Below are positions 25,450 through 39,275 of a stretch of DNA of 64,000 bases, piece after piece. A program made the translations under genes and the position numbers. Source of the DNA: Azospirillum humicireducens (lineage in GTDB: Bacteria; Pseudomonadota; Alphaproteobacteria; Azospirillales; Azospirillaceae); contig NZ_CP015285.1 of NCBI RefSeq assembly GCF_001639105.2, positions 364,501 through 428,500 on the forward strand, given 5' to 3'. Numbering within the stretch: position 1 is the first letter of the stretch; every line of letters begins with the position of its first letter. The notes beneath the pieces are model-generated. The model was not told where the DNA came from, did not search any database, and was given only the letters and a program-made list of their open reading frames with translations.

Positions 25450-26718
25450 ATGAAGACCAGCACCCTTTCCCTTCTCGCCCTCGCTCTCGCGTCGACCGGG
25501 CTGACGTCGCTTCCCGCCGCCGCCCAGGATGACCTGCAGCGTGGCGAAACCGTGCTGGAACGTCGTCGGCCGGAGGTCGAGCAACTCGGCCTGCGTGCGG
25601 GCTCCTTCCTGTTCCTGCCGCGGGTGGAAGCGGGCGCCACCTACGACACCAACGTCTACGCCACCCGTGACGATCACGAAGACGATGTCATTTGGACCGT
25701 TCGTCCGCGGATCGACATCAAGTCCGATTTCGCCGCGCACGCGCTGAATTTCTCGGCCTCGGCCGATGCCGGCCGCTACAGCGACCATTCGGGCGAGAAC
25801 TACACCGATTACGCCCTGCAGGCGGCCGGCCGGTTCGACGTGAGCAAGAGCGGTGCGTTGGATGGCCAGCTGTTCCATCGCCGCAACCATGAGGGCCGCG
25901 GCGACATCAACAGCCTGTCGGGCTATACGGAGCCTGTGGTCTACCGCACCAGCGGCGGCGAGGCCGGCTATACGCAGCGCTTCAACCGACTGCGCGCCCG
26001 CCTGTCCGGCTCCGCCCAATACAGCGAATATGACGATGTCGGCCTGATCGGCGGCGGCATCGCGCGCCAGGAAGACCGCGACCGCTGGGAATACGGCACC
26101 GTCGCCCGCGTCGGCTACGAGTTCATCGAGGGGTACGAGGCCTTCGTCCAGGGCACCTATTCCTGGACCCGCCACAAGAACGACCGCGACGCCTTCGGTC
26201 TCGACCGCGACTCGGACGGCTACGAGGTGGTCGGCGGTCTCGCCACCGACCTGACCGGCCTGATCACCGGCGAGGTCTTCGCCGGCTATCTGGTCCGCAA
26301 CTACAAGGATTCGCGGCTGGAGGATTTCAGCGGCCTGTCCTTCGGCGGGCGCCTGAACTGGGCGGTTACGCAGCTGACCTCCGTCAGCGCCACCGCCAGC
26401 CGCCAGGTGCGCGAAACCACGGCCAGCCCGGGCTTCGGTACCGCCTCCAGCTATACCCGCACCGTCTTCGCCCTGGGCGTCGACCACGAACTGCTGCGCA
26501 CCCTGGTGTTGAACGGCCGCCTGCAGTATCGCCAGGACAATTTCAACGGCAACGACCGCGACGACAAGGTCTATACGGCCGGCGTCGGCGGTACCTATCA
26601 GATGAACCGCTACCTGTTCATGACCGGCGGCTACACCTATGAAAAGCGCAATTCCAACCTGAGCGCCGCCGAATACAGCGACAACCTGATCTATCTGCGT
26701 CTCGGCGCACAGATGTAA
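25450..26718 (+). CDS. outer-membrane beta-barrel protein (BBP2-like)
   Basis: A 422-residue exported protein: signal peptide (residues 1-25, cleavage after LPAAAQ), then about 390 residues of alternating amphipathic strands ending in Met after LIYLRLGAQ, a layout typical of outer-membrane barrels. FLFLPRVEAGATYDTNVYAT near residues 52-72 resembles the start of the putative beta-barrel porin 2 family, members of which accompany exopolysaccharide export systems. A Wza-like lipoprotein gene follows 330 bp downstream, behind a terminator. The barrel may be the outer-membrane exit, but this is inferred from neighbours. Confidence 0.8.
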   Translation: MKTSTLSLLALALASTGLTSLPAAAQDDLQRGETVLERRRPEVEQLGLRAGSFLFLPRVEAGATYDTNVYATRDDHEDDVIWTVRPRIDIKSDFAAHALNFSASADAGRYSDHSGENYTDYALQAAGRFDVSKSGALDGQLFHRRNHEGRGDINSLSGYTEPVVYRTSGGEAGYTQRFNRLRARLSGSAQYSEYDDVGLIGGGIARQEDRDRWEYGTVARVGYEFIEGYEAFVQGTYSWTRHKNDRDAFGLDRDSDGYEVVGGLATDLTGLITGEVFAGYLVRNYKDSRLEDFSGLSFGGRLNWAVTQLTSVSATASRQVRETTASPGFGTASSYTRTVFALGVDHELLRTLVLNGRLQYRQDNFNGNDRDDKVYTAGVGGTYQMNRYLFMTGGYTYEKRNSNLSAAEYSDNLIYLRLGAQM

Positions 26719-26787
26719 TCCGCTGGTCCTAGGCCCGCCGCTGGGGAAATCCAGCCGAAGGGCCTAAAGGTTCCGCGGAACAGGGCA

Positions 26788-26820
26788 GGGCGTCCGTCCT
26801 ATGACGGGCGCCCTTTTCTT
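26788..26820 (+). terminator. intrinsic terminator after beta-barrel gene
   Basis: GGGCGTCCGTC and GACGGGCGCCC pair over eleven positions (one G-T) around a CTAT loop, followed by TTTTCTT. Confidence 0.88.
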
Positions 26821-27051
26821 ATGCCTGTTTTTATTATCGTGGATGATGTACTGGCGAGATCCGAAGGCGGTAATTCCTCTCCACTTTTTCCCAAGCGCTT
26901 GCGAGTTGCTAGGCTCCACCCGAATTCAGGTGCGTGACCAAAGGGCGCCGCCGCAAGGCGACCGACGAATGGGACGGGGTCTCGAAGCCGTTTCATCGTG
27001 TCGGACCGGGCGCTGCGGCAGGCACCCGCCAGCCAGGGAAAGGGTTTAGGG

Positions 27052-27633
27052 ATGAATCGACGTCATGTGATCCGTGCGCTGGGCCAGGGGATCGGATTGA
27101 CCGCGCTCGCCGTCGCCATGGTTGGCTGCGCCGGCAACGATGCTCCGTTGGAAACCGCCAATGTCGGCCAGATCAGCGAGTATCGTCTGGGCGCTGGCGA
27201 CGCGCTGCGCGTCATCGTCTTCGGCGAGGAGCAGCTGTCCGGCGAGTTCCGCGTCGACGGCACCGGCAAGGTCGCCATGCCGCTGATCGGCGAGGTCTCG
27301 GCCAAGGACCGCAGCACCCGCGACCTTGAGAAGGAGATCTCCACCCGCCTTGCCGCCGGCTATGTGAAGGAACCGAAGGTCAGCGTCGAGGTGCTGAACC
27401 ACCGTCCCTTCTTCATCCTGGGCGAGGTGCGCAATCCCGGCCAATACCAGTACGTCAACGGCATGACCGCCTTGTCGGCGGTGGCGATGGCCGGCGGCTA
27501 CACCTATCGGGCCAAGGAGGACTACGTCCTGATCACCCGCGGCGCCGATCCCAAAAAGGAGATCCGCCGGGCGCCGATCACGACTTCGGTGATGCCGGAC
27601 GACGTGGTCCGTGTTCCGGAGCGTTACTTCTGA
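27052..27633 (+). CDS. Wza-like polysaccharide export lipoprotein
   Basis: A 193-residue protein with a lipoprotein signal (AVAMVGC-A, lipidation Cys near residue 26). The Poly_export domain follows (YRLGAGDALRVIVFGEEQLS, then VAMPLIGEVSAKDRSTRDLE) and one SLBB-type segment (PFFILGEVRNPGQYQYVNGM). It is shorter than Wza (about 380 residues), with one SLBB copy and no C-terminal amphipathic helix for the outer membrane, so it resembles the short export proteins that pair with a separate barrel. No glycosyltransferases are nearby. Confidence 0.9.
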   Translation: MNRRHVIRALGQGIGLTALAVAMVGCAGNDAPLETANVGQISEYRLGAGDALRVIVFGEEQLSGEFRVDGTGKVAMPLIGEVSAKDRSTRDLEKEISTRLAAGYVKEPKVSVEVLNHRPFFILGEVRNPGQYQYVNGMTALSAVAMAGGYTYRAKEDYVLITRGADPKKEIRRAPITTSVMPDDVVRVPERYF

Positions 27634-27664
27634 GCAAAAGGCAGCGGGTCACAGCGACCATAAA

Positions 27665-27686
27665 AAAAGCCCGGCCGGGCTTTTCG
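27665..27686. terminator. bidirectional terminator between convergent genes
   Basis: AAAAGCCCGG and CCGGGCTTTT form a compact stem with T runs on both strands (AAAAAAA on the left). It serves the export lipoprotein gene and the minus-strand gene ending at 27714. Confidence 0.85.
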
Positions 27687-27713
27687 CTATGCGGTGATTG
27701 CGGGCGGCAGTGA

Positions 27714-27977
27714 TCAGGTGTCCAGCGTATCGCCGCCCTTCTTCCGCCCCGACGGCATGCGCTGGTTCGGCGGGACCACCGGATCGCGCGAGGCGCCGTG
27801 CGGTGGCGTGGTGCCGGCCGCCTCGTCGTCGGTGCCGAGCGGTGCGGCGGCGGGGTCGGTAGCCGGTACCTTGTCGCCGGTCGAGCCGCGGTCGATTTCC
27901 GCGCGCATGCGGTTGGCCTCCGCGCTGGGAGCGGCGGGCGTGTCACGGCCCGACTCGGGACGCTGGGGCTTGGTCAT
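27714..27977 (-). CDS. conserved small hydrophilic protein
   Basis: An 87-residue protein, highly polar and probably disordered. The segment RMRAEIDRGSTGDKVPATDP followed by AAAPLGTDDEAAGT is a pattern I have seen in short alphaproteobacterial hypothetical proteins, so it is likely real. The function is unknown. ATG 27977 follows AAAGG. A longer frame to 28199 exists, but its extension lacks sensible sequence. Confidence 0.7.
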   Translation of the reverse strand: MTKPQRPESGRDTPAAPSAEANRMRAEIDRGSTGDKVPATDPAAAPLGTDDEAAGTTPPHGASRDPVVPPNQRMPSGRKKGGDTLDT

Positions 27978-28098
27978 GATCGGCCTTTCGCACAAGCTGC
28001 GGGGAGCGGCGTTTGGATGCCCACTCCAACCGCCGCGGCCCTCCCGGGTTCCGTGGTGGCAGCGACTTCCCCCGGCAACCGATCCATTGGAGTGTCCG

Positions 28099-28440
28099 AT
28101 GCTGGATACCGGCTTGACCCTGTTCGCTTTTGCACTGCCTGCAATGGCCACCGCACTGCTCGCCGTTGCGACGGTGATGGCGGTGCGCAGGAGGGGCATG
28201 GGGCGGATGTACTAGGCCGGCTGCGCGGTCCTGATCGGTGTCGGAAGTGCCGGCACTGCGGGTGTCGTCTGCTGCGCACCGCCGATGACCAAGGTCGATG
28301 GAGCGATCATCGCCGAAATGCCCCCGGCCTTTGCAGCCGCGCTGACGCTGGCGTTTGCCGGATGCAGCGGTGCATTGCTCAGCATGCTGTCGCTTGCGTG
28401 TTGCGGCCGACGCGGGACAGGACGTGCCGGAGCGAAATAG
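28099..28440 (+). pseudogene. small membrane protein interrupted by an in-frame amber codon
   Basis: ATG 28099 (GGAG upstream) opens a 38-codon frame with one hydrophobic span that stops at TAG 28213-28215. The same frame continues without another stop to TAG 28438-28440, and the continuation encodes two further hydrophobic spans (AVLIGVGSAGTAGVV and AFAAALTLAFAGCSGALLSM) with GC-rich third positions. The simplest reading is a membrane protein of about 113 residues with a nonsense mutation. Alternatively only the first 38 residues, or nothing, is real. Confidence 0.4.
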
Positions 28441-28449
28441 CCAGCGCGG

Positions 28450-28525
28450 TGGTGCCGGATACAGGAATCGAACCCGTGACCTTCTGATTACAAATCAGCT
28501 GCTCTACCAGCTGAGCTAATCCGGC
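28450..28525 (-). tRNA. tRNA-Thr (anticodon TGT)
   Basis: A cloverleaf on the minus strand: acceptor GCCGGAT pairs with ATCCGGC, the D-arm is AGCTCAGCTGGTAGAGCA, the anticodon loop TTTGTAA has TGT, and the T-arm is GGGTTCGATTCCT. The CCA tail is encoded (28450-28452). Confidence 0.95.
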
Positions 28526-28610
28526 TCACCCGTCGCTCGCGGGACGCCCACCTTAGCGTCTCTTTTCCGCGCAAACAAGCACTTGCCCGCTGCAAAGGAC
28601 GCGATGTCCG

Positions 28611-29513
28611 TCATTCCCGCAGGCGGGCGACCTCATAGAGAGCAACGGCGGCCGCATTGGACACATTCAGGCTGCCAACCGGGCCGCCCGTCGGAAGCCG
28701 GGCAATGGTGTCGCAGCGATCCATCGTCAGGCGACGCAGGCCGCTGCCCTCCGCCCCCATCACCAGCACAGTCTTGCCGGTCAGATCCAGCTTGGCCAGT
28801 GTCGATTCGCCCGATTCAGCCAACCCGACCGCCCAGAAGCCGTTTTGCTGCAGGTCGGTCAATGCGCGGGCCAGATTGGTGACGCGGACCAGCGGAACGG
28901 CCTCCAATGCGCCCGATGCGCTCTTCGCGAGCACGCCGGTGGTTTCCGGTGCGTGGCGCTCGGTCACGACCACCGCGCGGGCGCCGAAGGCGGCGGCAGA
29001 CCGCAGAATGGCACCGACATTGTGCGGGTCAGTCACCTGATCCAGCGCGACGATGACCGCCGAGGGCTCGGTCGCCACCTCGTTGCAGAGATCCTCGATG
29101 CCCAACTCCGGAAGAGGGGAGGTGTCGATCACGATGCCTTGGTGAACGGCACCGGCAGGCAGCATGCGATCCAGCTCCGTCCGGTCGACGATCGACGCCT
29201 CGGGTCGCTGGAGTCCTTTGGCGCGGGCTGCGGCGAACGATGCCTCCAGAGCGGCGCGACCGGACTCGGTTGCCAGCACCCGGTGAATGCGTCGATCCGG
29301 ATTGGTCCAGGCCGCGGCAACGGGATGCAGCCCATACAGGAGAACTCCCCGTGCCGGGGGTGGACGATTGCCCTTCGATCCGCTGCGCCGAGGGCCCGAA
29401 GTCTCGTCCGCCCGATCCTGGCGCGGGGCTGACGCCCGTGTGGTGCCGCCGGCGGAGGTGGTGGATTGGCTGTCGGAACGGCGGCCGGGGCCGGGATGTC
29501 TGGAGCGCGTCAT
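28611..29513 (-). CDS. rlmB: 23S rRNA 2'-O-methyltransferase RlmB (TrmH/SpoU family)
   Basis: A 300-residue SPOUT methyltransferase. A disordered basic N-terminus (about 65 residues, many Ser, Arg, Pro) precedes the substrate-binding domain ([15 protein letters not shown]). The trefoil-knot SAM site follows: [22 protein letters not shown] (motif 1), [14 protein letters not shown] (motif 2) and [16 protein letters not shown] (motif 3). This fits RlmB, which methylates G2251 in the peptidyl-transferase P-loop of 23S rRNA; some SpoU relatives modify tRNA, so the target is inferred. ATG 29513 is preferred. It is divergent from the tRNA-Tyr/tuf unit. Confidence 0.9.
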   Translation of the reverse strand: MTRSRHPGPGRRSDSQSTTSAGGTTRASAPRQDRADETSGPRRSGSKGNRPPPARGVLLYGLHPVAAAWTNPDRRIHRVLATESGRAALEASFAAARAKGLQRPEASIVDRTELDRMLPAGAVHQGIVIDTSPLPELGIEDLCNEVATEPSAVIVALDQVTDPHNVGAILRSAAAFGARAVVVTERHAPETTGVLAKSASGALEAVPLVRVTNLARALTDLQQNGFWAVGLAESGESTLAKLDLTGKTVLVMGAEGSGLRRLTMDRCDTIARLPTGGPVGSLNVSNAAAVALYEVARLRE

Positions 29514-29590
29514 GATACCCACGAGGAAGGGGAGGGGGGCCGCCGGAACCGGCTGCCGAATTTTTTCTGGTGTGAACTGCTTAACCCGTG

Positions 29591-29618
29591 TTGACAAGGT
29601 CTGAAAAATTCGCATATT
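29591..29618 (+). promoter_or_regulatory. promoter for tRNA-Tyr, tRNA-Gly and tuf
   Basis: TTGACA (29591-29596) is a perfect -35, followed 16 bases on by CATATT (29613-29618). Transcription would start near 29625, just ahead of tRNA-Tyr. Confidence 0.75.
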
Positions 29619-29655
29619 GCCGAACTCCGCAGCGGGCACTGCCAGGCTGCGGATT

Positions 29656-29741
29656 GGAAGGGTGGCCGAGTGGTTAAAGGCAGCAGACTGTAAATCTGCC
29701 CGCGTACGCGTACGCTGGTTCGAATCCAGCCCCTTCCACCA
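29656..29741 (+). tRNA. tRNA-Tyr (anticodon GTA)
   Basis: A class II tRNA of 86 bases with acceptor GGAAGGG pairing to CCCTTCC, anticodon loop CTGTAAA, a long variable arm (CCGCGTACGCGTACG), T-arm TGGTTCGAATCCA and an encoded CCA. Confidence 0.96.
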
Positions 29742-29805
29742 CTACATTCCACGGCTTGTCCGTGATCGCGTTTGCCCCGGACGGTCGCGCCGGCGGGATG
29801 CTTAG

Positions 29806-29879
29806 GCGGGTGTAGCTCAATGGTAGAGCAGAAGCCTTCCAAGCTTACGACGGGGGTTCGATTCCCCTCACCCGCTCCA
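29806..29879 (+). tRNA. tRNA-Gly (anticodon TCC)
   Basis: A 74-base cloverleaf with acceptor GCGGGTG pairing to CACCCGC, anticodon loop CTTCCAA, T-arm GGGTTCGATTCCC and an encoded CCA. It lies between tRNA-Tyr and tuf, the same order as in the tRNA-tufB operons of many proteobacteria. Confidence 0.96.
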
Positions 29880-29959
29880 ATCCCGCGTGCGCCACGGAAA
29901 ACCGATCTCGGCCGGGCCATTGTGTGCGTCCGGAACGTCGGGAACGAAAGACCAAAGCG

Positions 29960-31150
<1,191 letters not shown>

Positions 31151-31164
31151 TGCTATAAGCCTGC

Positions 31165-31204
31165 CTCCCTCCGCCTTGCCTCGGCTTGGCGGAGGGAGTT
31201 CTAT
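31165..31204 (+). terminator. stem-loop terminator after tuf
   Basis: CTCCCTCCGCC and GGCGGAGGGAG form a perfect eleven-pair stem with a twelve-base loop; the tail TTCTATCT is only moderately T-rich, so termination may be partial. Confidence 0.65.
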
Positions 31205-31276
31205 CTGAGCGGTCTGTACGGTTGGGCTTCCGCAAAGCCGTTCTAAAAGTTCTTCCGAAAGTCGGGTCGAAAGGCC

Positions 31277-31306
31277 TTGACACTGCCGCCTAAAGAATGC
31301 TTTAAG
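31277..31306 (+). promoter_or_regulatory. promoter for tRNA-Trp, secE and nusG
   Basis: TTGACA (31277-31282) is followed after 18 bases by TTTAAG (31301-31306), about 38 bp ahead of tRNA-Trp. Confidence 0.6.
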
Positions 31307-31343
31307 CGGCCTCCCACACCGGAAGGTGTGGCCGGACGGAGAT

Positions 31344-31419
31344 AGGAGTGTAGCTCAATTGGTAGAGCACCGGTCTCCAAAACCGGGGGTTGGGGGTTCG
31401 AGCCCCTCCACTCCTGCCA
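31344..31419 (+). tRNA. tRNA-Trp (anticodon CCA)
   Basis: A 76-base cloverleaf with acceptor AGGAGTG pairing to CACTCCT, anticodon loop CTCCAAA, T-arm GGGTTCGAGCCC, discriminator G and an encoded CCA. The order tRNA-Trp, secE, nusG is conserved in many proteobacteria. Confidence 0.96.
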
Positions 31420-31507
31420 TCCCGTCCCAATAACGGCCGCCTGAACAGCGGCTAGGGTAAAAAGCGGCGCCCTTCACAGTCGCTTCGGAGCTCGCACGGT
31501 TCGCACG

Positions 31508-31705
31508 ATGGCTAAAGTCAATCCCGCAGAATTCGCGCGCGAGGTCCGCCGCGAGGTAGCCAGGGTCACCTGGCCGACCCGCAAGGAAACCGGCATCACG
31601 ACCGCCATGGTCTTCGTCATGGTCGTGCTGGCCGCCCTGTTCTTCCTCGTCGTCGATCAGGTGCTGGCGGTTGCCGTTCGCTTGATCCTTGGGCTGGGAG
31701 GCTAA
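31508..31705 (+). CDS. secE: preprotein translocase subunit SecE
   Basis: A 65-residue inner-membrane protein that clamps SecY in the Sec translocon. The short form has one membrane span (about residues 33-58, MVFVMVVLAALFFLVVDQVL) after the conserved amphipathic helix EFAREVRREVARVTWPTRKE. WPTRKE is the SecE signature. The nusG start lies 3 bp after its stop, so the two are co-translated. Confidence 0.97.
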   Translation: MAKVNPAEFAREVRREVARVTWPTRKETGITTAMVFVMVVLAALFFLVVDQVLAVAVRLILGLGG

Positions 31706-31708
31706 GAC

Positions 31709-32239
31709 ATGGCTGCGCGCTGGTACGTCGTTCACGTCTATTCGGGTTTCGAAAAGAAAGTCTCCCAGGCGATCCGCGAAAAAGCGGCGCAAAAGGGTCT
31801 GGAAGACAAGTTCGAGGAAATCCTGGTCCCGACCGAAGAAGTGGTCGAAGTGCGCCGGGGTTCCAAGATCAACACCGAACGCAAGTTCTTCCCTGGCTAC
31901 GTCCTCGTCAAGATGGACCTGACCGATGAATCCTGGTCGCTGGTGAAGAACACGCCGAAGGTCACGGACTTCCTGGGCGGTGGCGGTAAGCCGCAGCCGA
32001 TCTCCCAGCGCGAGGCCGAGCGGATCATCCATCAGGTGCAGGAAGGCTTTGAGCGCCCCAAGCCGTCGATCACCTTCGAGGTGGGCGAGCAGGTTCGAGT
32101 GAGCGACGGTCCCTTCACCTCGTTCAATGGTGTCGTCGAGGAAGTCGACGAAGAGAAGTCCCGCCTCAAGGTGGCGGTGTCGATCTTCGGTCGGTCCACG
32201 CCGGTGGAGCTGGAATACACTCAGGTCGAAAAGATCTGA
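31709..32239 (+). CDS. nusG: transcription termination/antitermination factor NusG
   Basis: A 176-residue factor that binds RNA polymerase through its NGN domain (WYVVHVYSGFEKKVSQAI) and Rho or ribosomal protein S10 through its C-terminal KOW domain (FEVGEQVRVSDGPFTSFNGV). The length is normal for the family. It links the polymerase encoded downstream with the S10 protein of the same supercluster. Confidence 0.98.
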   Translation: MAARWYVVHVYSGFEKKVSQAIREKAAQKGLEDKFEEILVPTEEVVEVRRGSKINTERKFFPGYVLVKMDLTDESWSLVKNTPKVTDFLGGGGKPQPISQREAERIIHQVQEGFERPKPSITFEVGEQVRVSDGPFTSFNGVVEEVDEEKSRLKVAVSIFGRSTPVELEYTQVEKI

Positions 32240-32265
32240 ACGCAAGGTTCCTTGTCTTTTGAGTC

Positions 32266-32295
32266 GGAGCTGCCGGTGCTTGCATCGGTGGCTCC
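32266..32295 (+). promoter_or_regulatory. nusG-rplK leader hairpin
   Basis: Ten pairs (two G-T) between GGAGCTGCCG and CGGTGGCTCC enclose a ten-base loop. No T run follows, so it is more likely a binding or processing structure than a terminator. The rplK-rplA leader is where ribosomal protein L1 represses its own operon in E. coli. Confidence 0.45.
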
Positions 32296-32317
32296 ATTCT
32301 GTTGCGGGAGGCTCGCC

Positions 32318-32374
32318 ATGGCCGAACCGCAAAACCCCGCGGCGCCGCGCCGGATCATCCGGTTCAAGGCGTGA
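32318..32374 (+). CDS. 18-residue basic leader peptide (possible)
   Basis: ATG 32318 has GGGAGG seven bases upstream and an 18-codon frame ending 24 bp before rplK. The peptide is basic (four Arg, one Lys) and Pro-rich and matches nothing I know. It sits between a leader hairpin and the rplK ribosome binding site, so it could couple translation. It could also be chance. Confidence 0.3.
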   Translation: MAEPQNPAAPRRIIRFKA

Positions 32375-32398
32375 GGCGTCGTCCCAGGAGGTTGTGAG

Positions 32399-32833
32399 AT
32401 GGCGAAGAAAATCGTCGGTTACATCAAGCTGCAGGTTCCGGCCGGCAAGGCCAACCCGTCGCCGCCCATCGGCCCGGCGCTCGGTCAGCGCGGCCTGAAC
32501 ATCATGGAGTTCTGCAAGGCGTTCAACGCCAAGACGGCGGACCTCGAAGTCGGCATGCCGATTCCGGTGGTCATCACCGCCTATGGCGACCGCACCTTCA
32601 CCTTCGTGACCAAGACCCCGCCGGTCAGCTACTTCCTCAAGAAGGCGTCGGGCAAGGACAAGGGTTCGACGACCCCCGGCAAGGGCGGTTTCGTCGGCCA
32701 GGTCACGACCTCGCAGATCCGCGAGATCGCCCAGAAGAAGATGGTCGACCTGAACGCGCACGATGTCGACGCCGCCGCGACGATGATCGCCGGTTCCGCC
32801 CGCTCGATGGGCCTCGAAGTGGTGGAGGGCTGA
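32399..32833 (+). CDS. rplK: 50S ribosomal protein L11
   Basis: L11, 144 residues, binds the GTPase-associated centre of 23S rRNA and contacts EF-G. The N-terminal domain has the proline-rich [20 protein letters not shown], where thiostrepton acts and which binds RelA signalling complexes. The C-terminal domain binds RNA. It is the first gene of rplK-rplA, with AGGAGG upstream, and the rplA start follows 4 bp after its stop. Confidence 0.98.
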   Translation: MAKKIVGYIKLQVPAGKANPSPPIGPALGQRGLNIMEFCKAFNAKTADLEVGMPIPVVITAYGDRTFTFVTKTPPVSYFLKKASGKDKGSTTPGKGGFVGQVTTSQIREIAQKKMVDLNAHDVDAAATMIAGSARSMGLEVVEG

Positions 32834-32837
32834 TCCT

Positions 32838-33545
32838 ATGGCGAAGCTGGGCAAGCGTCTGACCGACGCCTACAAGACCGTCGACCGCGACGCCTTCTAT
32901 CCGCTGGAGCAGGCCGTCACCCTGGTGAAGGGTGCCGCCAAGGCCAAGTTCGACGAGACCATCGAGATCGCGATGAACCTCGGCATCGATCCGCGCCACG
33001 CCGACCAGATGGTCCGCGGCGTCGTGAACCTGCCGAACGGCACCGGCAAGACCGTCCGCGTCGCGGTGTTCGCCCGTGGCGCCAAGGTCGATGAGGCCCT
33101 GGCCGCCGGCGCCGACGTGGTCGGCGGCGACGACCTGGCCGAACAGATTCTGGCCGGCAACATCAACTTCGACCGCTGCATCGCCTCGCCCGACATGATG
33201 GGCGTGGTCGGCAAGCTCGGCAAGGTGCTCGGCCCGCGCGGCCTGATGCCGAACCCGAAGCTGGGCACCGTGACCCCCGACGTGGCCGGCGCCGTCAAGG
33301 CCGCCAAGGCCGGTGCGGTGGAGTTCCGTGCGGAGAAGACCGGTATCGTTCACGCCGGCGTCGGCAAGGTCAGCTTCTCGGAAGAGGCGCTGGTCCAGAA
33401 CATCCGCGCCTTCGTCGATGCCATCACCCGTGCCAAGCCGGCCGGCGCCAAGGGCCAGTATGTGCTCAAGGTCTCGCTGTCGTCGACCATGGGCCCGGGC
33501 CTGAAGCTCGACCTCGCCAGCGTGTCGGCTCCGGCCGCCGCCTGA
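32838..33545 (+). CDS. rplA: 50S ribosomal protein L1
   Basis: L1, 235 residues, forms the mobile L1 stalk that moves E-site tRNA out. The two-domain fold is evident, with the conserved central [18 protein letters not shown]. In E. coli L1 also represses rplK-rplA translation by binding the leader. The last residues are Ala-rich. A 308-bp leader separates it from rplJ. Confidence 0.98.
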   Translation: MAKLGKRLTDAYKTVDRDAFYPLEQAVTLVKGAAKAKFDETIEIAMNLGIDPRHADQMVRGVVNLPNGTGKTVRVAVFARGAKVDEALAAGADVVGGDDLAEQILAGNINFDRCIASPDMMGVVGKLGKVLGPRGLMPNPKLGTVTPDVAGAVKAAKAGAVEFRAEKTGIVHAGVGKVSFSEEALVQNIRAFVDAITRAKPAGAKGQYVLKVSLSSTMGPGLKLDLASVSAPAAA

Positions 33546-33853
33546 CGACCCGTTTCGCCGCCGCTGCTCTTGGGCAGTGGCGGTGACCGGGTGGATCGTC
33601 TGACGGGGCAACCCGGAGGGCACCCACCCACCCCTGTCCGAGACCGCTGGTGTCACCCCCCGACCGCAAGGAAAGGGGAGGGCTTAAAATCCACCCGCGC
33701 AGACAGGAGTTGAACCCGTTTACCACTCCGGTCCCACCGCATGCGTGCGGACGGCCCGGTTCAGGAACGGCTTGACTTCTGGGACAGGTTCGCCGGACCT
33801 CCGGCCCGCAAGGGCAGGGGGTTCATGTACACCTCTGTGCAAGGAGGCGATCC
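33546..33853 (+). promoter_or_regulatory. rplJ leader region
   Basis: This 308-bp non-coding stretch begins with a strong hairpin (CCGCCGCTGC/GCAGTGGCGG, about 33558-33583). Further GC-rich arms follow (CCGGACCTCCGG around 33792-33803), and it ends with AAGGAGG before the GTG start of rplJ. Its position and size fit the L10-L7/L12 autoregulatory leader of other bacteria. I could not trace the kink-turn with certainty. Confidence 0.5.
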
Positions 33854-34378
33854 GTGGATCGTACACAAAAAGAAGCGACGATCGCGGCTCTGCAATCGAA
33901 GCTCCAGGACACGGGCCTGGTGGTGGTCACCCACCATCTGGGCCTGACGGTGAAGGAAGTCACCGACCTGCGTGCGAAGGTTCGGGCTGCTGGCGCCAGC
34001 TTCAAAGTGACGAAGAACCGGCTCGCCCGTCGTTCCCTTCAGGGGACGCAGTTCGAAGGTCTGGACGGTCTCTTCAAGGGACCGACGGCGATTGCCTTCT
34101 CGAAGGATCCCGTTGCAGCCGCCAAGGTGGTGGCCGACTACGCGAAGACCAACGAGAAGCTCAAGATCGTCGGCGCCAGCCTCGGTTCCCAGATTCTGGA
34201 CGCGGAGGGGGTCAAGGCCCTCGCCTCGCTCCCGTCGCTGGACGAACTGCGTAGCCGCCTCGTGGGCATGATCCAGACCCCGGCGACCCGTATCGCCGGT
34301 GTTCTCCAGGCTCCGGGCGGCCAGGTCGCCCGCGTGCTGGCTGCCTACGCGAAGAAGGACGACGAGGCGGCGGCCTAA
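33854..34378 (+). CDS. rplJ: 50S ribosomal protein L10
   Basis: L10, 174 residues, forms the stalk base and carries L7/L12 dimers on its C-terminal helix (QVARVLAAYAKKDDEAAA region). The N-terminal RNA-binding domain reads MDRTQKEATIAALQSKLQDT. It starts at GTG 33854 behind AAGGAGG, a non-AUG start that suits a translationally regulated leader. rplL follows 58 bp on. Confidence 0.97.
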   Translation: MDRTQKEATIAALQSKLQDTGLVVVTHHLGLTVKEVTDLRAKVRAAGASFKVTKNRLARRSLQGTQFEGLDGLFKGPTAIAFSKDPVAAAKVVADYAKTNEKLKIVGASLGSQILDAEGVKALASLPSLDELRSRLVGMIQTPATRIAGVLQAPGGQVARVLAAYAKKDDEAAA

Positions 34379-34436
34379 CCAGGCCTAGTCACTCGTTTTT
34401 TCCATCCCCAGAACTCAAGTTGTTTGGAGTAGTAAA

Positions 34437-34814
34437 ATGGCTGATCTGCAGAAGCTCGTCGACGATCTGTCGGCCCTGACCGTCCTGGAAGCCGCCGAGC
34501 TGTCGAAGCTCCTCGAAGAGAAGTGGGGCGTCTCCGCCGCCGCTCCGGTGGCCGTCGCCGCCGCCGGCCCGGCCGCTGCCGCTGCCGCTCCGGCCGAAGA
34601 GCAGACCGAGTTCACGGTGATCCTCGCCGATGCCGGCGACAAGAAGATCAACGTGATTAAGGAAGTCCGTGCGATCACCGGCCTGGGCCTGAAGGAAGCC
34701 AAGGACCTGGTCGAGGGCGCTCCGAAGCCGGTCAAGGAAGGCGCCACGAAGGACGAGGCCGCCAAGATCAAGAAGCAGCTTGAAGAAGCCGGCGCCAAGG
34801 TCGATATTAAGTAA
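34437..34814 (+). CDS. rplL: 50S ribosomal protein L7/L12
   Basis: L7/L12, 125 residues, recruits translation GTPases. An N-terminal dimerisation helix ([21 protein letters not shown]) leads into an Ala/Pro/Val hinge (about residues 38-55), then the C-terminal domain ([20 protein letters not shown] and [12 protein letters not shown]). It is the stalk partner of L10 just upstream. Confidence 0.98.
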   Translation: MADLQKLVDDLSALTVLEAAELSKLLEEKWGVSAAAPVAVAAAGPAAAAAAPAEEQTEFTVILADAGDKKINVIKEVRAITGLGLKEAKDLVEGAPKPVKEGATKDEAAKIKKQLEEAGAKVDIK

Positions 34815-35061
34815 GACCTTGTTGCGTACGGATCACACAGTACCAAGCCGGACGGCGGTCGGTTCCCCAGGGGGCCGGCCGTCGCACGGCATTTTCTGCC
34901 TTCCGCCGGACCGGGCTCGCCCGGCCCGGCTCTTTCCGTCCCCATCATGGGGATGGCCCGCGCGGGCGCCCTTGGGACCAGCCGGCAGCAGCCGGCGTGA
35001 TCCTTCGGTCGGTTGAACGGTCGGTATAACGCGCATCACGTACAGACGTTTGGGGACATCC

Positions 35062-39255
<4,194 letters not shown>

Positions 39256-39275
39256 GCCGATTTGACGTGACCAAA

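Noticed and set aside
28267-28440. A separate small gene starting at the internal ATG 28267
   Set aside because: There is no ribosome binding site, and the frame is continuous with the upstream interrupted gene, so an amber-split gene explains it better.
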